Positions 16,237 through 25,480 of a stretch of 64,000 nt of DNA are shown here, in pieces; positions within the stretch are counted from its first letter, which is position 1, and each line of letters starts with the position of its first letter. The notes beneath the pieces are model-generated. The model saw only the letters and a program-made list of their open reading frames with translations. It had not been told where the DNA came from and ran no database searches. The position numbers and the translations under genes were made by a program. The stretch comes from Methylophilus medardensis (GTDB lineage: Bacteria; Pseudomonadota; Gammaproteobacteria; Burkholderiales; Methylophilaceae): the NCBI RefSeq assembly GCF_006363915.1, contig NZ_CP040946.1. One strand, 5' to 3'.

Positions 16237-17492
16237 GCGTAAGTTTCTAACTTGGCAATGCGTAAGCTAGCGGGTGGATGCGAGTCATAAAACGCGGAAT
16301 GCAGCGGATCAGGCGTAAGTGTCGACGCATTATCGCGATACAACTTGACTAAAGCATCAATTAAAAATGCTGGTCTGGATTGCTGTGCTGCATAGTGGTC
16401 TGCTTCGAACTCATTGGTACGTGAGTACGCAGCCAATACTGGGCGCAAAATAAACATAAACACAGGTGAAACCAGCACAAACAGCAGTAAAGCCATGTGG
16501 TTGCTGGCCTGTGCGACCCCTAACCCCGTGAAAAACCACTCTTGTTTGATTAAGTAGCCGAGTAACGCCAAACCAACCAAGCTCAGACCAAACATCATGG
16601 CAATCCGTTTGATCACATGTTGATGTTTGAAGTGGCCAAGCTCATGTGCCAAAACGGCCTCAATTTCGTCTGCATTCAATTTTTCGAGCAAGGTATCAAA
16701 AAATACCACACGTTTATTTTTGCCAAAGCCCGTGAAATAAGCATTCCCATGGCCTGAGCGGGTAGAGCCATCCATGACAAACAAACCTTGACTGGCAAAG
16801 CCGCATTTTTGCATCAGCGCTTCAATGCGGGCTTTAAGTGTTTGATCTTGCATCGGCGTGAATTTGTTAAATAAAGGGGCAATCCATACGGGATAAACCG
16901 CCAGCATAAACAGGTTAAATGCACTCCAAATCAACCACAAATAAAGCCACCAAGCTTCCCCAGCGCTTTGCATCAACCACAATGCCGCGAACAGAATCGG
17001 GCCGCCCAGCAATACACCGACCACGCTGTGTTTGATCATGTCACTAAAAAACATGGCAGGCGACATTTTGTTGAAACCAAACTCTTCGTCTACTTTGAAT
17101 GTCTGGATGTAGTCGAAGGGCAGGGTAGCCAAGCCTGAGATCAACATGGCAGAACAAATGACCAACGCACCGCGAATAATTTCATGCGCTGGCAACCATT
17201 GCTGCCAGACTTGGTCTAGGGTCTGTAAGATGCCGCCAAGGGTGAGTGCCAGCAACACCAACGACTCAATGATGGTTTCGTTTAAGCGTAGTTTCACTTT
17301 AGCGCTTGTGTAGTCTGCGGCACGCTGATGGGCCTCAAGGCTGATGGTTTGCTGGAAAGCTACAGGCACTTGTTGGCGATGTTGTTGTATGTGCCGTATG
17401 TGCCGCAGCCCCAGCCAGACGCGGACAGCGAGACTAACGACAATGACAGCGACAAAAATTTGAGTAAAGATGGCGGACATAAGCATGAGCAT
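16233..17492 (-). CDS. M48 family membrane metalloprotease (Ste24-like)
   Basis: A 419-residue integral membrane zinc protease of the M48 family. The HExxH motif is HELGH at 283-287 and the third ligand is the Glu in NEFEADHYA about 70 residues later. At least five to six hydrophobic segments precede and follow it, as in CAAX prenyl protease 1 (Ste24). Members probably act in membrane protein quality control. Three in-frame ATGs lie in the first five codons and no ribosome binding site decides between them. It is the first gene of the M48-cytochrome-rsgA unit, divergent from orn. Confidence 0.87.
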   Translation of the reverse strand: MLMLMSAIFTQIFVAVIVVSLAVRVWLGLRHIRHIQQHRQQVPVAFQQTISLEAHQRAADYTSAKVKLRLNETIIESLVLLALTLGGILQTLDQVWQQWLPAHEIIRGALVICSAMLISGLATLPFDYIQTFKVDEEFGFNKMSPAMFFSDMIKHSVVGVLLGGPILFAALWLMQSAGEAWWLYLWLIWSAFNLFMLAVYPVWIAPLFNKFTPMQDQTLKARIEALMQKCGFASQGLFVMDGSTRSGHGNAYFTGFGKNKRVVFFDTLLEKLNADEIEAVLAHELGHFKHQHVIKRIAMMFGLSLVGLALLGYLIKQEWFFTGLGVAQASNHMALLLFVLVSPVFMFILRPVLAAYSRTNEFEADHYAAQQSRPAFLIDALVKLYRDNASTLTPDPLHSAFYDSHPPASLRIAKLETYA

Positions 17493-17598
17493 TTACGAAT
17501 AAGATCAGAGTGTTATTTTGATGGATTTATATCCACCTTGTTCACTGAACTGAATATAATGTTCCATTTTAATGGAAATCATGACGAGAGGCACACAA

Positions 17599-18165
17599 TT
17601 GGCAACTAATCAGGACAATTTAATCTGGCTGGATATGGAGATGAGTGGTTTGTTACCGGATACAGACCGCATACTCGAGCTAGCGGCTGTCGTTACCGAT
17701 GCGCAATTGAACGTGATTGCGGAATCGCCGGTATTGGTTGTGCATCAGTCGGATGCCGTGTTGGATGGCATGGATGCGTGGAATAAAGGCACGCATGGTC
17801 GTAGTGGTTTAATTGACAAAGTCAAAGCCTCAACGCTGAATGAAGAGGCCGCGACCGATGCTATGCTGGCGTTTTTGCAAGCGCATGTGCCTGCTGGTAA
17901 GTCACCCATGTGTGGCAACTCTATCTGTCAGGACAGACGTTTTATGGCGCGTTATATGCCGCGTCTGGAGCAGTTTTTTCATTACCGTAACTTGGATGTC
18001 AGTGTATTTAAAGAGTTGTCACGTCGCTGGCGGCCAGATATCTATGCAGGCTTTAAGAAAGCCAGCCGTCATGAAGCCTTAGCAGATATTTATGAGTCGA
18101 TTGACGAGTTGAAATACTATCGAGAACACTTTTTGAACTTGACGCCACCTACTCAGTCCGAATAG
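17599..18165 (+). CDS. orn: Oligoribonuclease Orn
   Basis: Orn degrades di- to penta-ribonucleotides left by other RNases, including pGpG. It is a DEDDh 3'-5' exonuclease: D and E in LIWLDMEMSGL, D in SICQDRRFM, and H and D in the SRHEALADI block. I prefer a TTG start at 17599: GAGAGG lies 7 bases upstream and it gives the short N-terminus ATNQDNLIWLD of the family at 188 residues. ATG codons at 17572 and 17581 are in frame but would place that ribosome binding site inside the gene. Confidence 0.93.
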   Translation: MATNQDNLIWLDMEMSGLLPDTDRILELAAVVTDAQLNVIAESPVLVVHQSDAVLDGMDAWNKGTHGRSGLIDKVKASTLNEEAATDAMLAFLQAHVPAGKSPMCGNSICQDRRFMARYMPRLEQFFHYRNLDVSVFKELSRRWRPDIYAGFKKASRHEALADIYESIDELKYYREHFLNLTPPTQSE

Positions 18166-18180
18166 TGCGTTTTAAAAAGT

Positions 18181-18208
18181 AAAAAAAAGACGCCTAATAT
18201 GGCGTCTT
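18181..18208 (-). terminator. Minus-strand terminator downstream of glgA
   Basis: On the minus strand AAGACGCC-ATATTA-GGCGTCTT is a perfect 8-bp stem followed by a run of Ts (A-run at 18181-18186 on the plus strand). It would end leftward transcripts from glgA. Confidence 0.8.
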
Positions 18209-18282
18209 GAGGGAGGAGAAGTTAGCTTTGGAGAAGCTTAATTAGATATAAGCATCTTCTGTGCCAGCTCCCTCTTTTTTTA
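18209..18282 (+). ncRNA. Candidate structured RNA with its own terminator (or orn 3'-UTR)
   Basis: A 74-base element closes with GAGGGAG (18209-18215) paired to CTCCCTC (18268-18274), immediately followed by eight Ts. Inside, AGC..TGG pairs with CCAGCT, AGAAG with CTTCT and CTTA with TAAG, giving a nested, nearly continuous hairpin. The T-run right after the closing stem is typical of Hfq-bound small RNAs and of terminators. No promoter of its own was identified, so it could be the processed 3' end of the orn message. Confidence 0.45.
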
Positions 18283-18307
18283 ACCTAAAATTCTTAAGTG
18301 TTTGTTT

Positions 18308-19759
18308 TTAAACAGACATCACATTTTTGTATAGCGACAAATAGTGTTTTGCACTGGTTTGCCAGCTCACATCTTGTTGCATGGCTTGTGTTTGCAACTG
18401 TTTCCACTGACGAGAATTGGCATAAATCTGTATGGCTTGCTGTAAGGTGACCAAAAGTGTCGATGGATGATTGTCTGCCATTACTAAGCCGGTCATCGTT
18501 TTTGGCAGTTTACCGTCTGCACCCATGGTGCCGCCATGCACCGAGTCTGCCAGACCGCCTGTGTTTGCAACCACGGGAATCGTACCGTAGCGCAAACCAT
18601 ACATCTGATTTAAACCGCATGGCTCAAACCGCGACGGCATGACAAAAATGTCCGCCCCCGCCATGATGCGATGCGATAGTGGTTCGTTATAGCCAATGGT
18701 GACCGCGACTTGCCCTGGGTATTGTTGCATCAAGGTTAGATACTGTTGTTCCATCGCGGGCTCACCGCTGCCCAGCACCACCAGCTGGCAGCCTGCAGTG
18801 AGCAGTGGATCAACGATCTCAATCAGCATGTCCAGACCTTTCTGGTGCGTGAGCCGACTGACTACACCAAGAAGTGGGGCGTCGCCGATAGGCTGCAATC
18901 CGAGCTCGACCTGCAAGGCCTGCTTGACTAGCGTTTTATTGCTGAGTTGCTTCACTTGAAAGTGGGCCGATAAAAAAGGATCCGTAGCGGGATCCCACAC
19001 CTGTGTATCAATTCCATTCAAAATGCCGACCAAATCTTGCGCTCTGTGCTGCAATAAACCCTGAAAGCCGAAACCGAATTGCTCGGTTTGAATTTCTTGC
19101 GCATACGTAGGGCTGACCGTTGCAAGGGCATCTGCGTAGTACAAACCGGCTTTCATAAACGAAAGATGACCATAAAACTCATAACCCGCAGGTTGAAAGT
19201 CCTGCTCGCTTAAGGTCAGACGCATGCGCCAATCCGCATGAAAGTTGCCTTGAAATGCCAAATTATGAATGCTGAATACCGATTTTGCAGCGCTTGAAAA
19301 CTGCCGCAAATAATAGGGCGTCAACCCCGTTTGCCAATCGTTGCAGTGCACCAAGTCAGGTTGCCATGATTGCAAGGTGTTGGGTACCGACAGCATGGCC
19401 GCGACTTTAGAAAGCACGCCAAAGCGTAAGGGGTTGTCTTGCCATTCACCCTGCTGCGGATGATGGTAAGGACCACCTTCGCGATCGTACAACGCCGGGT
19501 AATCAATCAAAAGAAGCGGGAGTTGGGTGCCGGGGAGGGTAGTTTGATAAATGTCGCAACGAATGTCGTGGAATACTTGTAATGAGCCTAACAACCTTGG
19601 CGCATGACATTGCGCCATGATGCCTCGGTAGGCCGGCAACAATATCTGAATATCAAGCCCGACGCTAGTGAGTGCTGCGGGTAAGGCGCCACTAACATCT
19701 GCCAAGCCTCCGGTTTTGATTAATGGGAAAATTTCTGAGGTAACAAATAATAAACGCAA
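18308..19759 (-). CDS. glgA: Glycogen synthase GlgA
   Basis: GlgA extends alpha-1,4-glucan chains from ADP-glucose. It is a GT5 glycosyltransferase of 483 residues, the usual length. The ADP-glucose motif KTGGLADV is at 15-22, and the C-terminal E-x7-E type region PSRFEPCGLNQMYGLRYGT is intact. glgB, glgC and glgP are not nearby, so the glycogen genes are dispersed or partly lacking. It ends at the terminator at 18181-18208. Confidence 0.95.
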   Translation of the reverse strand: MRLLFVTSEIFPLIKTGGLADVSGALPAALTSVGLDIQILLPAYRGIMAQCHAPRLLGSLQVFHDIRCDIYQTTLPGTQLPLLLIDYPALYDREGGPYHHPQQGEWQDNPLRFGVLSKVAAMLSVPNTLQSWQPDLVHCNDWQTGLTPYYLRQFSSAAKSVFSIHNLAFQGNFHADWRMRLTLSEQDFQPAGYEFYGHLSFMKAGLYYADALATVSPTYAQEIQTEQFGFGFQGLLQHRAQDLVGILNGIDTQVWDPATDPFLSAHFQVKQLSNKTLVKQALQVELGLQPIGDAPLLGVVSRLTHQKGLDMLIEIVDPLLTAGCQLVVLGSGEPAMEQQYLTLMQQYPGQVAVTIGYNEPLSHRIMAGADIFVMPSRFEPCGLNQMYGLRYGTIPVVANTGGLADSVHGGTMGADGKLPKTMTGLVMADNHPSTLLVTLQQAIQIYANSRQWKQLQTQAMQQDVSWQTSAKHYLSLYKNVMSV

Positions 19760-19847
19760 GGGAATCTCTTTAAATCAACGGGAGGTTGGCACAAGGCTTT
19801 TTAAACTTATGATACATTGCCTGCTATTGTTTTAGAAGGACATTCAA

Positions 19848-20222
19848 ATGAAATCTTGGCTCATGGTTGGTTTGGGTTCAGCATTAGGTGCTTGGGCACG
19901 CTGGGGGTTATCCACTTGGTTAAACCCGATTGGGATGATTCCCTTAGGCACGCTGATGGCAAACGCGGTGGGTGGATTTTTAATGGGCATCGCTTTGGCC
20001 TTGTTTCAGACCATGCCACAACTTTCCCATGAGTGGCGCTTGTTTATCGCGATGGGTTTTTTGGGCGGTTTAACCACTTTTTCTACTTTTTCGGCACAAG
20101 CATTTGTGTTGTTACAAAAGCAAGCTTATGTATGGGCCGGCGTGCATATTTTTACCCATGTCGTGGTGTCCATTTTACTTACCATCATTGGCTATTGGTG
20201 TGTGATCCGTTGGCAAGCTTAA
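19848..20222 (+). CDS. crcB: Fluoride channel CrcB/FluC
   Basis: A 124-residue, four-helix membrane protein of the CrcB/Fluc family, a dual-topology dimer that exports fluoride. Family signatures are GLGSALGAWARWGLS at the N-terminus, GTLMANAVGGFLMG in helix 2 and FLGGLTTFSTFSAQA in helix 3. A ribosome binding site AAGGA precedes the ATG. The 88-bp gap to glgA holds no recognisable fluoride riboswitch. Confidence 0.95.
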   Translation: MKSWLMVGLGSALGAWARWGLSTWLNPIGMIPLGTLMANAVGGFLMGIALALFQTMPQLSHEWRLFIAMGFLGGLTTFSTFSAQAFVLLQKQAYVWAGVHIFTHVVVSILLTIIGYWCVIRWQA

Positions 20223-20267
20223 TATACAGAAAATGAAGCATGTGCAATTAATAAAACAGGTGCACAC

Positions 20268-20299
20268 AAAAAAAGAGGACCCGCAAAAAAAGAGGACCC
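20268..20299. repeat. Tandem duplication of a terminator arm
   Basis: AAAAAAAGAGGACCC occurs twice (20268-20282 and 20285-20299) with GC between. The second copy is the left arm of the rne/crcB terminator; the first could pair with the same right arm. Confidence 0.7.
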
Positions 20300-20317
20300 T
20301 TAGGTCCTCTTTTATTT
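20285..20317. terminator. Bidirectional terminator between crcB and rne
   Basis: GAGGACC-CTTA-GGTCCTC with a flanking A-run on the left and TTTTATTTT on the right. It serves convergent crcB and rne. Confidence 0.92.
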
Positions 20318-20337
20318 TGTGACCAGCAAACGAGTCA

Positions 20338-23034
20338 CTATTCTTTCTGTGTTTCAACCATCACCAGACTTGGCTCCGTGGCGGCGGCTTCGTCTTTTTT
20401 CCACTTGGCTGCATTGCGCGGTTTTTTCGCTTTTGCAGGTGCGTCAGTGGCGGCTGCAGTAGGCTCGGATTTGGTCTCAACCAATTGAATGCCTGCATCA
20501 TTCGCAGTATTCGCGACCTTGGCAGCCGGTTTGCGTTTGCGTGCTGGTTTTTTCTGGCTTGTGTCTGCAGGCGCCAGCGTTTCTGTGCTAGTGGATTCGA
20601 CAGCAATGACCTTGGCAGCGGTTTCGACGAGTTCGATGGCTGGTGTGTTGCCATCTTCAGCGCTACGTTTACCTTTTGCTTTGCTGGTTTTGCCACCACG
20701 TGAACGACCGCGTGGTGCTTTTTCCGGCGTAGGGTCAGCCTCAGTATTTGACTGCGCTGTCTCAGCGCGCTCATTGCTGGAAGTGGCCACCTCGTTTGCT
20801 ACTGCAGGCTCGCTGAGGGTTTTCGGCGCTGTGTCAACATTCGTCGGCGTTACAACTACTGGCGCACTCTCCGCCAGCACAGGTGGTGTGGCTACAGCGG
20901 TCGTTGTGTCAATGCTGGCAGCGACTTGGTTCACTGACTCATCATTTGTTTGCGTTTGACCTTCTTCACGAGGGCGACGATCTCGGCGGCCATGGCGATT
21001 GCGGCGGTTACCACGCTCACCACGCTCTTGCTTTTGATCACCTACTTGAGTGGTTAATACAGCCTGATTGGCATCAGCTTTGTTATTGTCCGCCACCGGC
21101 TGGCGATCCTGCTTTTCTTTTTGTGCAGGTTTTTCATGCTGTTGACGTTCCTGACGCGGTTTATTCGCGTTGGTATCCTGCGCATCTCTGGCCGGACGCT
21201 CACCGGCAGGGCGATCGTTACGGTCTTGTGGGCGCTCGCGCTGGCGGTCACGGCGATTACGGTTTTTATTACGGTCGCGGTGCTGTTCTTTCGATTCGCG
21301 TGCGGGTTTTTCAACTGGCGCTACAACTTCTTTTTCTTCAAGGCCTAACCAAGATTTGATGACGCCAAAGAAAGATTTTTTAGCTTCAACGACTGGAACA
21401 ACCACTGGTTTCTCTTCGACAATCGGTGCTGCAGTCGCAGGGGTAATGCCCTTAACCACGGCTTCAACCTTCGCCGGGGGAGCCGCTTCATTCAGACTGT
21501 GTTGATAATCAGATTCGCTTGGTAGGTCTACCATTTTGTAGCTGGCCTGCATGGTATCTTCATTCACATCATCCAGACGAATGCGCAAAATATTGTAATT
21601 TGGCGTCTCGAGATGGATGTTTGGAATCAGCACGACTTCGACACCAGTGCGTTGCTCGATCTTGTGGATGTCCGCGCGTTTTTCGTTGAGTAAGAAGGTG
21701 GCGGCTTCAACAGGCAATTGCACCTGAATAATGGCGCTATTTTCTTTCATGGCTTCTTCTTGCGTAATCCGAAGAATGTGCAAAGCCGTAGACTCAATGC
21801 CACGAATATGGCCCGTGCCGTTACAACGCGGGCAGGTCATGTGATTGGTTTCGCCAAGGCTTGGGCGCAAGCGCTGACGTGACAACTCTAACAGGCCAAA
21901 ACGCGAAATTTTGCCCATTTGCACACGTGCGCGATCATGATGCAACGCATCACGCAGCGCGTTTTCAACCTCACGCTGATTGCGTTGGTTTTCCATGTCG
22001 ATAAAGTCGATCACGACCAAGCCACCAAGGTCACGCAGACGCATCTGGCGTGCGACTTCTTCAGCGGCCTCTAAGTTGGTGTTGAAGGCTGTTTGTTCAA
22101 TATCCGCGCCTTTGATGGAGCGGCCGGAGTTGACGTCGATTGAAACCAAGGCTTCGGTATGGTCAATCACAATCGCGCCGCCTGAAGGCAGACGCACTTC
22201 ACGCGCAAAGGCAGATTCAATCTGATGTTCGATCTGAAAGCGTGAGAAGAGGGGGATTTCGTCTTGGTAAAGCTTGACGCGGGTGACATTGCCAGGCATC
22301 ACGTGGTTCATGAACTGTAAAGCTTGCTCATGCACATCTGCCGTATCGATGAGGATTTCGCCAATATCCGCGCTGAAGTAATCACGGATAGCACGAATGA
22401 CCAAGCTGCTTTCTTGGTAGATCAGATATGCGCCCGGCTGAAAATTAGAGGCATCCTCAATGGCTTGCCATAGTTGGGACAAGTAATTCAAATCCCATTG
22501 CAATTCTTCAGCATTGCGGCCAATACCAGCGGTGCGCGCAATGATGCTCATGCCATTTGGCACTTCAAGTTGGGCCATCGTGTCACGCAATTCGTTGCGC
22601 TCTTCACCCTCTACGCGGCGCGAAACACCACCGCCACGCGGGTTGTTAGGCATCAGTACCAGATAACGGCCGGCGAGTGAGATGAATGTTGTCAGGGCAG
22701 CGCCTTTGCTGCCACGCTCGTCTTTATCTACTTGGACAATGACTTCTTGACCTTCTTTGATCACGTCTTGAATACGGGCGCGACCTTCAGGCTTGTCCTG
22801 AAAATAGCTGCGGGCGATTTCCTTAAAAGGCAAAAAGCCGTGTCTGTCAGTACCATAGTCGACAAACGCGGCTTCGAGAGAGGGTTCAATGCGGGTGATG
22901 ACCCCTTTGTAGATATTACTTTTTCGCTGTTCTTTGCCAGCGTGTTCAATATCCAGGTCGATGAGTTTTTGTCCATCAACAATCGCAACACGCAATTCTT
23001 CAGATTGCGTTGCGTTAAACAACATTCTTTTCAT
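20338..23034 (-). CDS. rne: Ribonuclease E
   Basis: RNase E is the essential single-strand endonuclease and degradosome scaffold. The 898-residue protein has an N-terminal catalytic half: S1 domain at about 36-120, DNase I-like metal ligands D300 (SIDVNSG) and D343 (VIDFIDM), and the Zn-link C401-P-R-C404. From about residue 500 the protein is low-complexity: Arg-rich stretches (590-720), then Ala/Thr/Lys-rich sequence, typical of the unstructured scaffold. AGGAG sits 7 bases before the ATG. It is divergent from rluC across 615 bp, as in enterobacteria. Confidence 0.95.
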   Translation of the reverse strand: MKRMLFNATQSEELRVAIVDGQKLIDLDIEHAGKEQRKSNIYKGVITRIEPSLEAAFVDYGTDRHGFLPFKEIARSYFQDKPEGRARIQDVIKEGQEVIVQVDKDERGSKGAALTTFISLAGRYLVLMPNNPRGGGVSRRVEGEERNELRDTMAQLEVPNGMSIIARTAGIGRNAEELQWDLNYLSQLWQAIEDASNFQPGAYLIYQESSLVIRAIRDYFSADIGEILIDTADVHEQALQFMNHVMPGNVTRVKLYQDEIPLFSRFQIEHQIESAFAREVRLPSGGAIVIDHTEALVSIDVNSGRSIKGADIEQTAFNTNLEAAEEVARQMRLRDLGGLVVIDFIDMENQRNQREVENALRDALHHDRARVQMGKISRFGLLELSRQRLRPSLGETNHMTCPRCNGTGHIRGIESTALHILRITQEEAMKENSAIIQVQLPVEAATFLLNEKRADIHKIEQRTGVEVVLIPNIHLETPNYNILRIRLDDVNEDTMQASYKMVDLPSESDYQHSLNEAAPPAKVEAVVKGITPATAAPIVEEKPVVVPVVEAKKSFFGVIKSWLGLEEKEVVAPVEKPARESKEQHRDRNKNRNRRDRQRERPQDRNDRPAGERPARDAQDTNANKPRQERQQHEKPAQKEKQDRQPVADNNKADANQAVLTTQVGDQKQERGERGNRRNRHGRRDRRPREEGQTQTNDESVNQVAASIDTTTAVATPPVLAESAPVVVTPTNVDTAPKTLSEPAVANEVATSSNERAETAQSNTEADPTPEKAPRGRSRGGKTSKAKGKRSAEDGNTPAIELVETAAKVIAVESTSTETLAPADTSQKKPARKRKPAAKVANTANDAGIQLVETKSEPTAAATDAPAKAKKPRNAAKWKKDEAAATEPSLVMVETQKE

Positions 23035-23649
23035 GTAGGGCTCCTAATCGAAGCCACAGAATAGCCATGAGCGCAGGGCGGGCCAAGGTTGTGAATCAAC
23101 CACCAGAAATTAACGGGAGGGATTGTGTAATGGCTTTTGCGTTGCTAGCCACGGGCAATCAGCACAACGTGGCAGCCTCAAAATACACAATGTTGAGCAC
23201 CGCAAAGCAGCATACACTGCATACCGGTCACTCGATTTCTGCAAGGGGGCAGTGAGTGCATGGCAGATGACTAAACATCTGTCTTATCCATCGCGTTTGA
23301 CTGCAAAAATAAAACCCTAAACAGAGGGTAATTTCGTTAAAATTCGGGTTTGGCAAACGCCGAGCTCATTTCTTTGTTTATTCTGCGTGAGCTTCGCGTT
23401 AAATCATTTCAAATTAATTATCGCTACTTGATGGCGAGCGGTATTCACCAAAATTTTTTTGATTCTGAGTGCAGATCCGAACCTCAATGTTGGGGCTCGA
23501 CTTGCCAGGGTGTACGATCGACGAGAATATCGCGATGGTTATCTTGAATTCGGCATTGCGATGTTGTTGCGATTGCCGGGAAGACCGCTGATTCAGAATC
23601 TCGACAGTATATCTATAAGTCTTAATAAAGCAAAGCACGACCTGCAACT
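23035..23649. promoter_or_regulatory. 615-bp divergent leader between rne and rluC
   Basis: No convincing gene is present; the short frames have no family features or good ribosome binding sites. In E. coli the same position holds a long rne 5'-UTR through which RNase E controls its own message. Small stems are present, for example CCCT/AGGG near 23311-23330. A similar autoregulatory leader is a reasonable inference, but the structure was not computed. Confidence 0.5.
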
Positions 23650-24756
23650 ATGACCTCATCAGCGCACACTCCGTCAATATCGCTCGCAAGCACGCCCACA
23701 ACGCATGAGGCCGACGCACGTCCCGCCAGTGATCGCGTGACCTATTTGCAGGTTGATGATGCCTCAGAAACCCAACGCATCGATAATTATCTGGCCAAGG
23801 TGCTCAAGGGCGTGCCTAAAAATCATATTTATCGCATTTTGCGCAGCGGCGAAGTGCGCGTGAATAAAAAACGTGTCGATGCGGAGTATCGATTACAAAT
23901 CGGGGATGAGGTCCGTGTGCCACCTATCCGCGTGGCAGAAGCGGCGGCCAAGCCCGCCCCATCAGGCACGAGAGCGAAACTTGCTGATCATGTCATTTAT
24001 GAAGACGATGCCATGCTGGCTTTGAATAAGCCTGCTGGGATGGCGGTACACGGTGGCAGCGGCATTAGTTTAGGCGTGATCGAGCAACTACGTCTCGAAC
24101 GACCACAAGCCAAGTTTCTGGAGCTGGTGCATCGACTAGACCGCGAAACTTCTGGGGTGTTGATGATTGCCAAAAAACGCTCGGCATTAACGGCGTTGCA
24201 CGAGGCCATGCGTCACCACCAGATGGATAAGCGTTATTTGATGGTCGTGCAAGGGCATTGGCAAGAAGCCAGGCGCAAAGTCACGCTCGATTTACAAAAG
24301 TTTGTCACCGAAAGTGGCGAACGGCGCGTCAAAGTGGTGGATGAACCGCTACTCAGTAGTGAACCCGGCGGCAGAAAGTCACTCAAAGCCAGTGGTTTTG
24401 TGGCGCAAAGACATGCAGCCAAAGGCCGCTTTGAAGTAGAAACACAAACCTCTGAAACCTGGTTCTACTTACAAGAGTCGTGGGCAAATTTTAGTTTTCT
24501 ACAGGCCAAGTTAATTACCGGCCGCACGCATCAGTTGCGTGTGCAACTCTCGCATTTGGGTTTTCCGATTTTGGGGGATGACAAATACGGCGATTTTGCT
24601 TTGAACAAACAACTGAATAAACAAGGCCTAAAACGCATGTTTTTGCACTCCAGTGAGACGCGCATTGCGCATCCATTGTCTGGCGAACCCTTGCATTTAG
24701 TGGCGCCATTGCCGGAAGAGTTGACGCATTTTTTGCAGCAACAGCGCAATCGTTAA
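23650..24756 (+). CDS. rluC: 23S rRNA pseudouridine synthase RluC
   Basis: RluC makes pseudouridines 955, 2504 and 2580 (E. coli numbering) in 23S rRNA. An S4 RNA-binding domain lies at about 40-95 (RIDNYLAKVLKGVPKNHIYR). The RluA-type catalytic domain has D164 in VHRLDRETSGVL. The 368-residue protein has a Ser/Thr-rich extension of about 25 residues before the S4 domain. It faces away from rne, the conserved arrangement that separates it from RluD, which lies beside bamD at 52.9 kb. Confidence 0.92.
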   Translation: MTSSAHTPSISLASTPTTHEADARPASDRVTYLQVDDASETQRIDNYLAKVLKGVPKNHIYRILRSGEVRVNKKRVDAEYRLQIGDEVRVPPIRVAEAAAKPAPSGTRAKLADHVIYEDDAMLALNKPAGMAVHGGSGISLGVIEQLRLERPQAKFLELVHRLDRETSGVLMIAKKRSALTALHEAMRHHQMDKRYLMVVQGHWQEARRKVTLDLQKFVTESGERRVKVVDEPLLSSEPGGRKSLKASGFVAQRHAAKGRFEVETQTSETWFYLQESWANFSFLQAKLITGRTHQLRVQLSHLGFPILGDDKYGDFALNKQLNKQGLKRMFLHSSETRIAHPLSGEPLHLVAPLPEELTHFLQQQRNR

Positions 24757-24826
24757 CGTTATGTTTATGCATGTGGCCAAGTAAGCGCAGTCTGGATAAG
24801 TTCTACTATTTTAAGAAAGTCAGTCA

Positions 24827-25480
24827 TTGAAACAATTTGATTTAATCGTATGGGATTGGGATGGCACGGTTGCGGATTCCACTGGCTTGATATCACAGGC
24901 TTTGATTCAAGCGGCGCAGGAGGCTGGTTTGCCTGAATTAAGCGAATCGCGGGCACGTAGCATCATCGGTCTTGGTTTACGGGAGTCTATACAAGTGTTG
25001 TTTGGCGACATTCCAGCCTCTCAAGCGCAAGCACTGGCAACCCATTACCAGCGTAACTATTACGCCAATGAAAATAATATTCTGTTGTTTGCAGGCATTG
25101 CGGAGACCATTGTTGCTTTGTCCAAAAAAGGGATCAAACTGGCAGTAGCGACTGGAAAAGGCCGACGTGGCCTGAATACAGCACTACAACAATCTGGTCT
25201 GGCAAAATATTTTCATGCCACGAAAACCGTGGATGAATGCTTTTCTAAGCCACATCCGCAAATGCTAGATGAACTGATGGATGAGTTGGTCGCTATGCCA
25301 GCGCGCACGCTCATGATCGGTGATTCGCAATATGATTTGCAAATGGGGAAAAACGCGGGTGTCATGACGGCGGCAGTCAGTTATGGATCACAAACAGCCG
25401 CACATTTATCGCAGTATTCGCCTGATTATCTGTTTGATGATGTGGCAACATTAAGCGCTTGGTTGTTGGAGCAAACATGA
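24827..25480 (+). CDS. HAD-superfamily phosphatase (Gph-like)
   Basis: A HAD subfamily IA hydrolase of 217 residues. The nucleophile and acid are D10 and D12 in VWDWDGTVADS, motif II is VATGKGR, and motif IV is MIGDSQYDLQMG. The start must be near 24827 because the catalytic motif begins at residue 10; the codon is TTG and there is no in-frame ATG close by. The Rieske gene overlaps its stop in ATGA. It is often found after rluC in betaproteobacteria and called phosphoglycolate phosphatase, but the substrate is not known. Confidence 0.85.
   Translation: MKQFDLIVWDWDGTVADSTGLISQALIQAAQEAGLPELSESRARSIIGLGLRESIQVLFGDIPASQAQALATHYQRNYYANENNILLFAGIAETIVALSKKGIKLAVATGKGRRGLNTALQQSGLAKYFHATKTVDECFSKPHPQMLDELMDELVAMPARTLMIGDSQYDLQMGKNAGVMTAAVSYGSQTAAHLSQYSPDYLFDDVATLSAWLLEQT

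Noticed and set aside
19760..19847. Fluoride riboswitch before crcB
   Set aside because: The conserved GG-rich crcB motif and its pseudoknot sequence are not visible.
20268..20317. Two direct repeats as CRISPR
   Set aside because: Only two copies with a 2-base spacer, part of a terminator.
23067..23653. Short frames in the rne-rluC gap
   Set aside because: Under 80 residues, mutually overlapping, without ribosome binding sites or recognisable domains.
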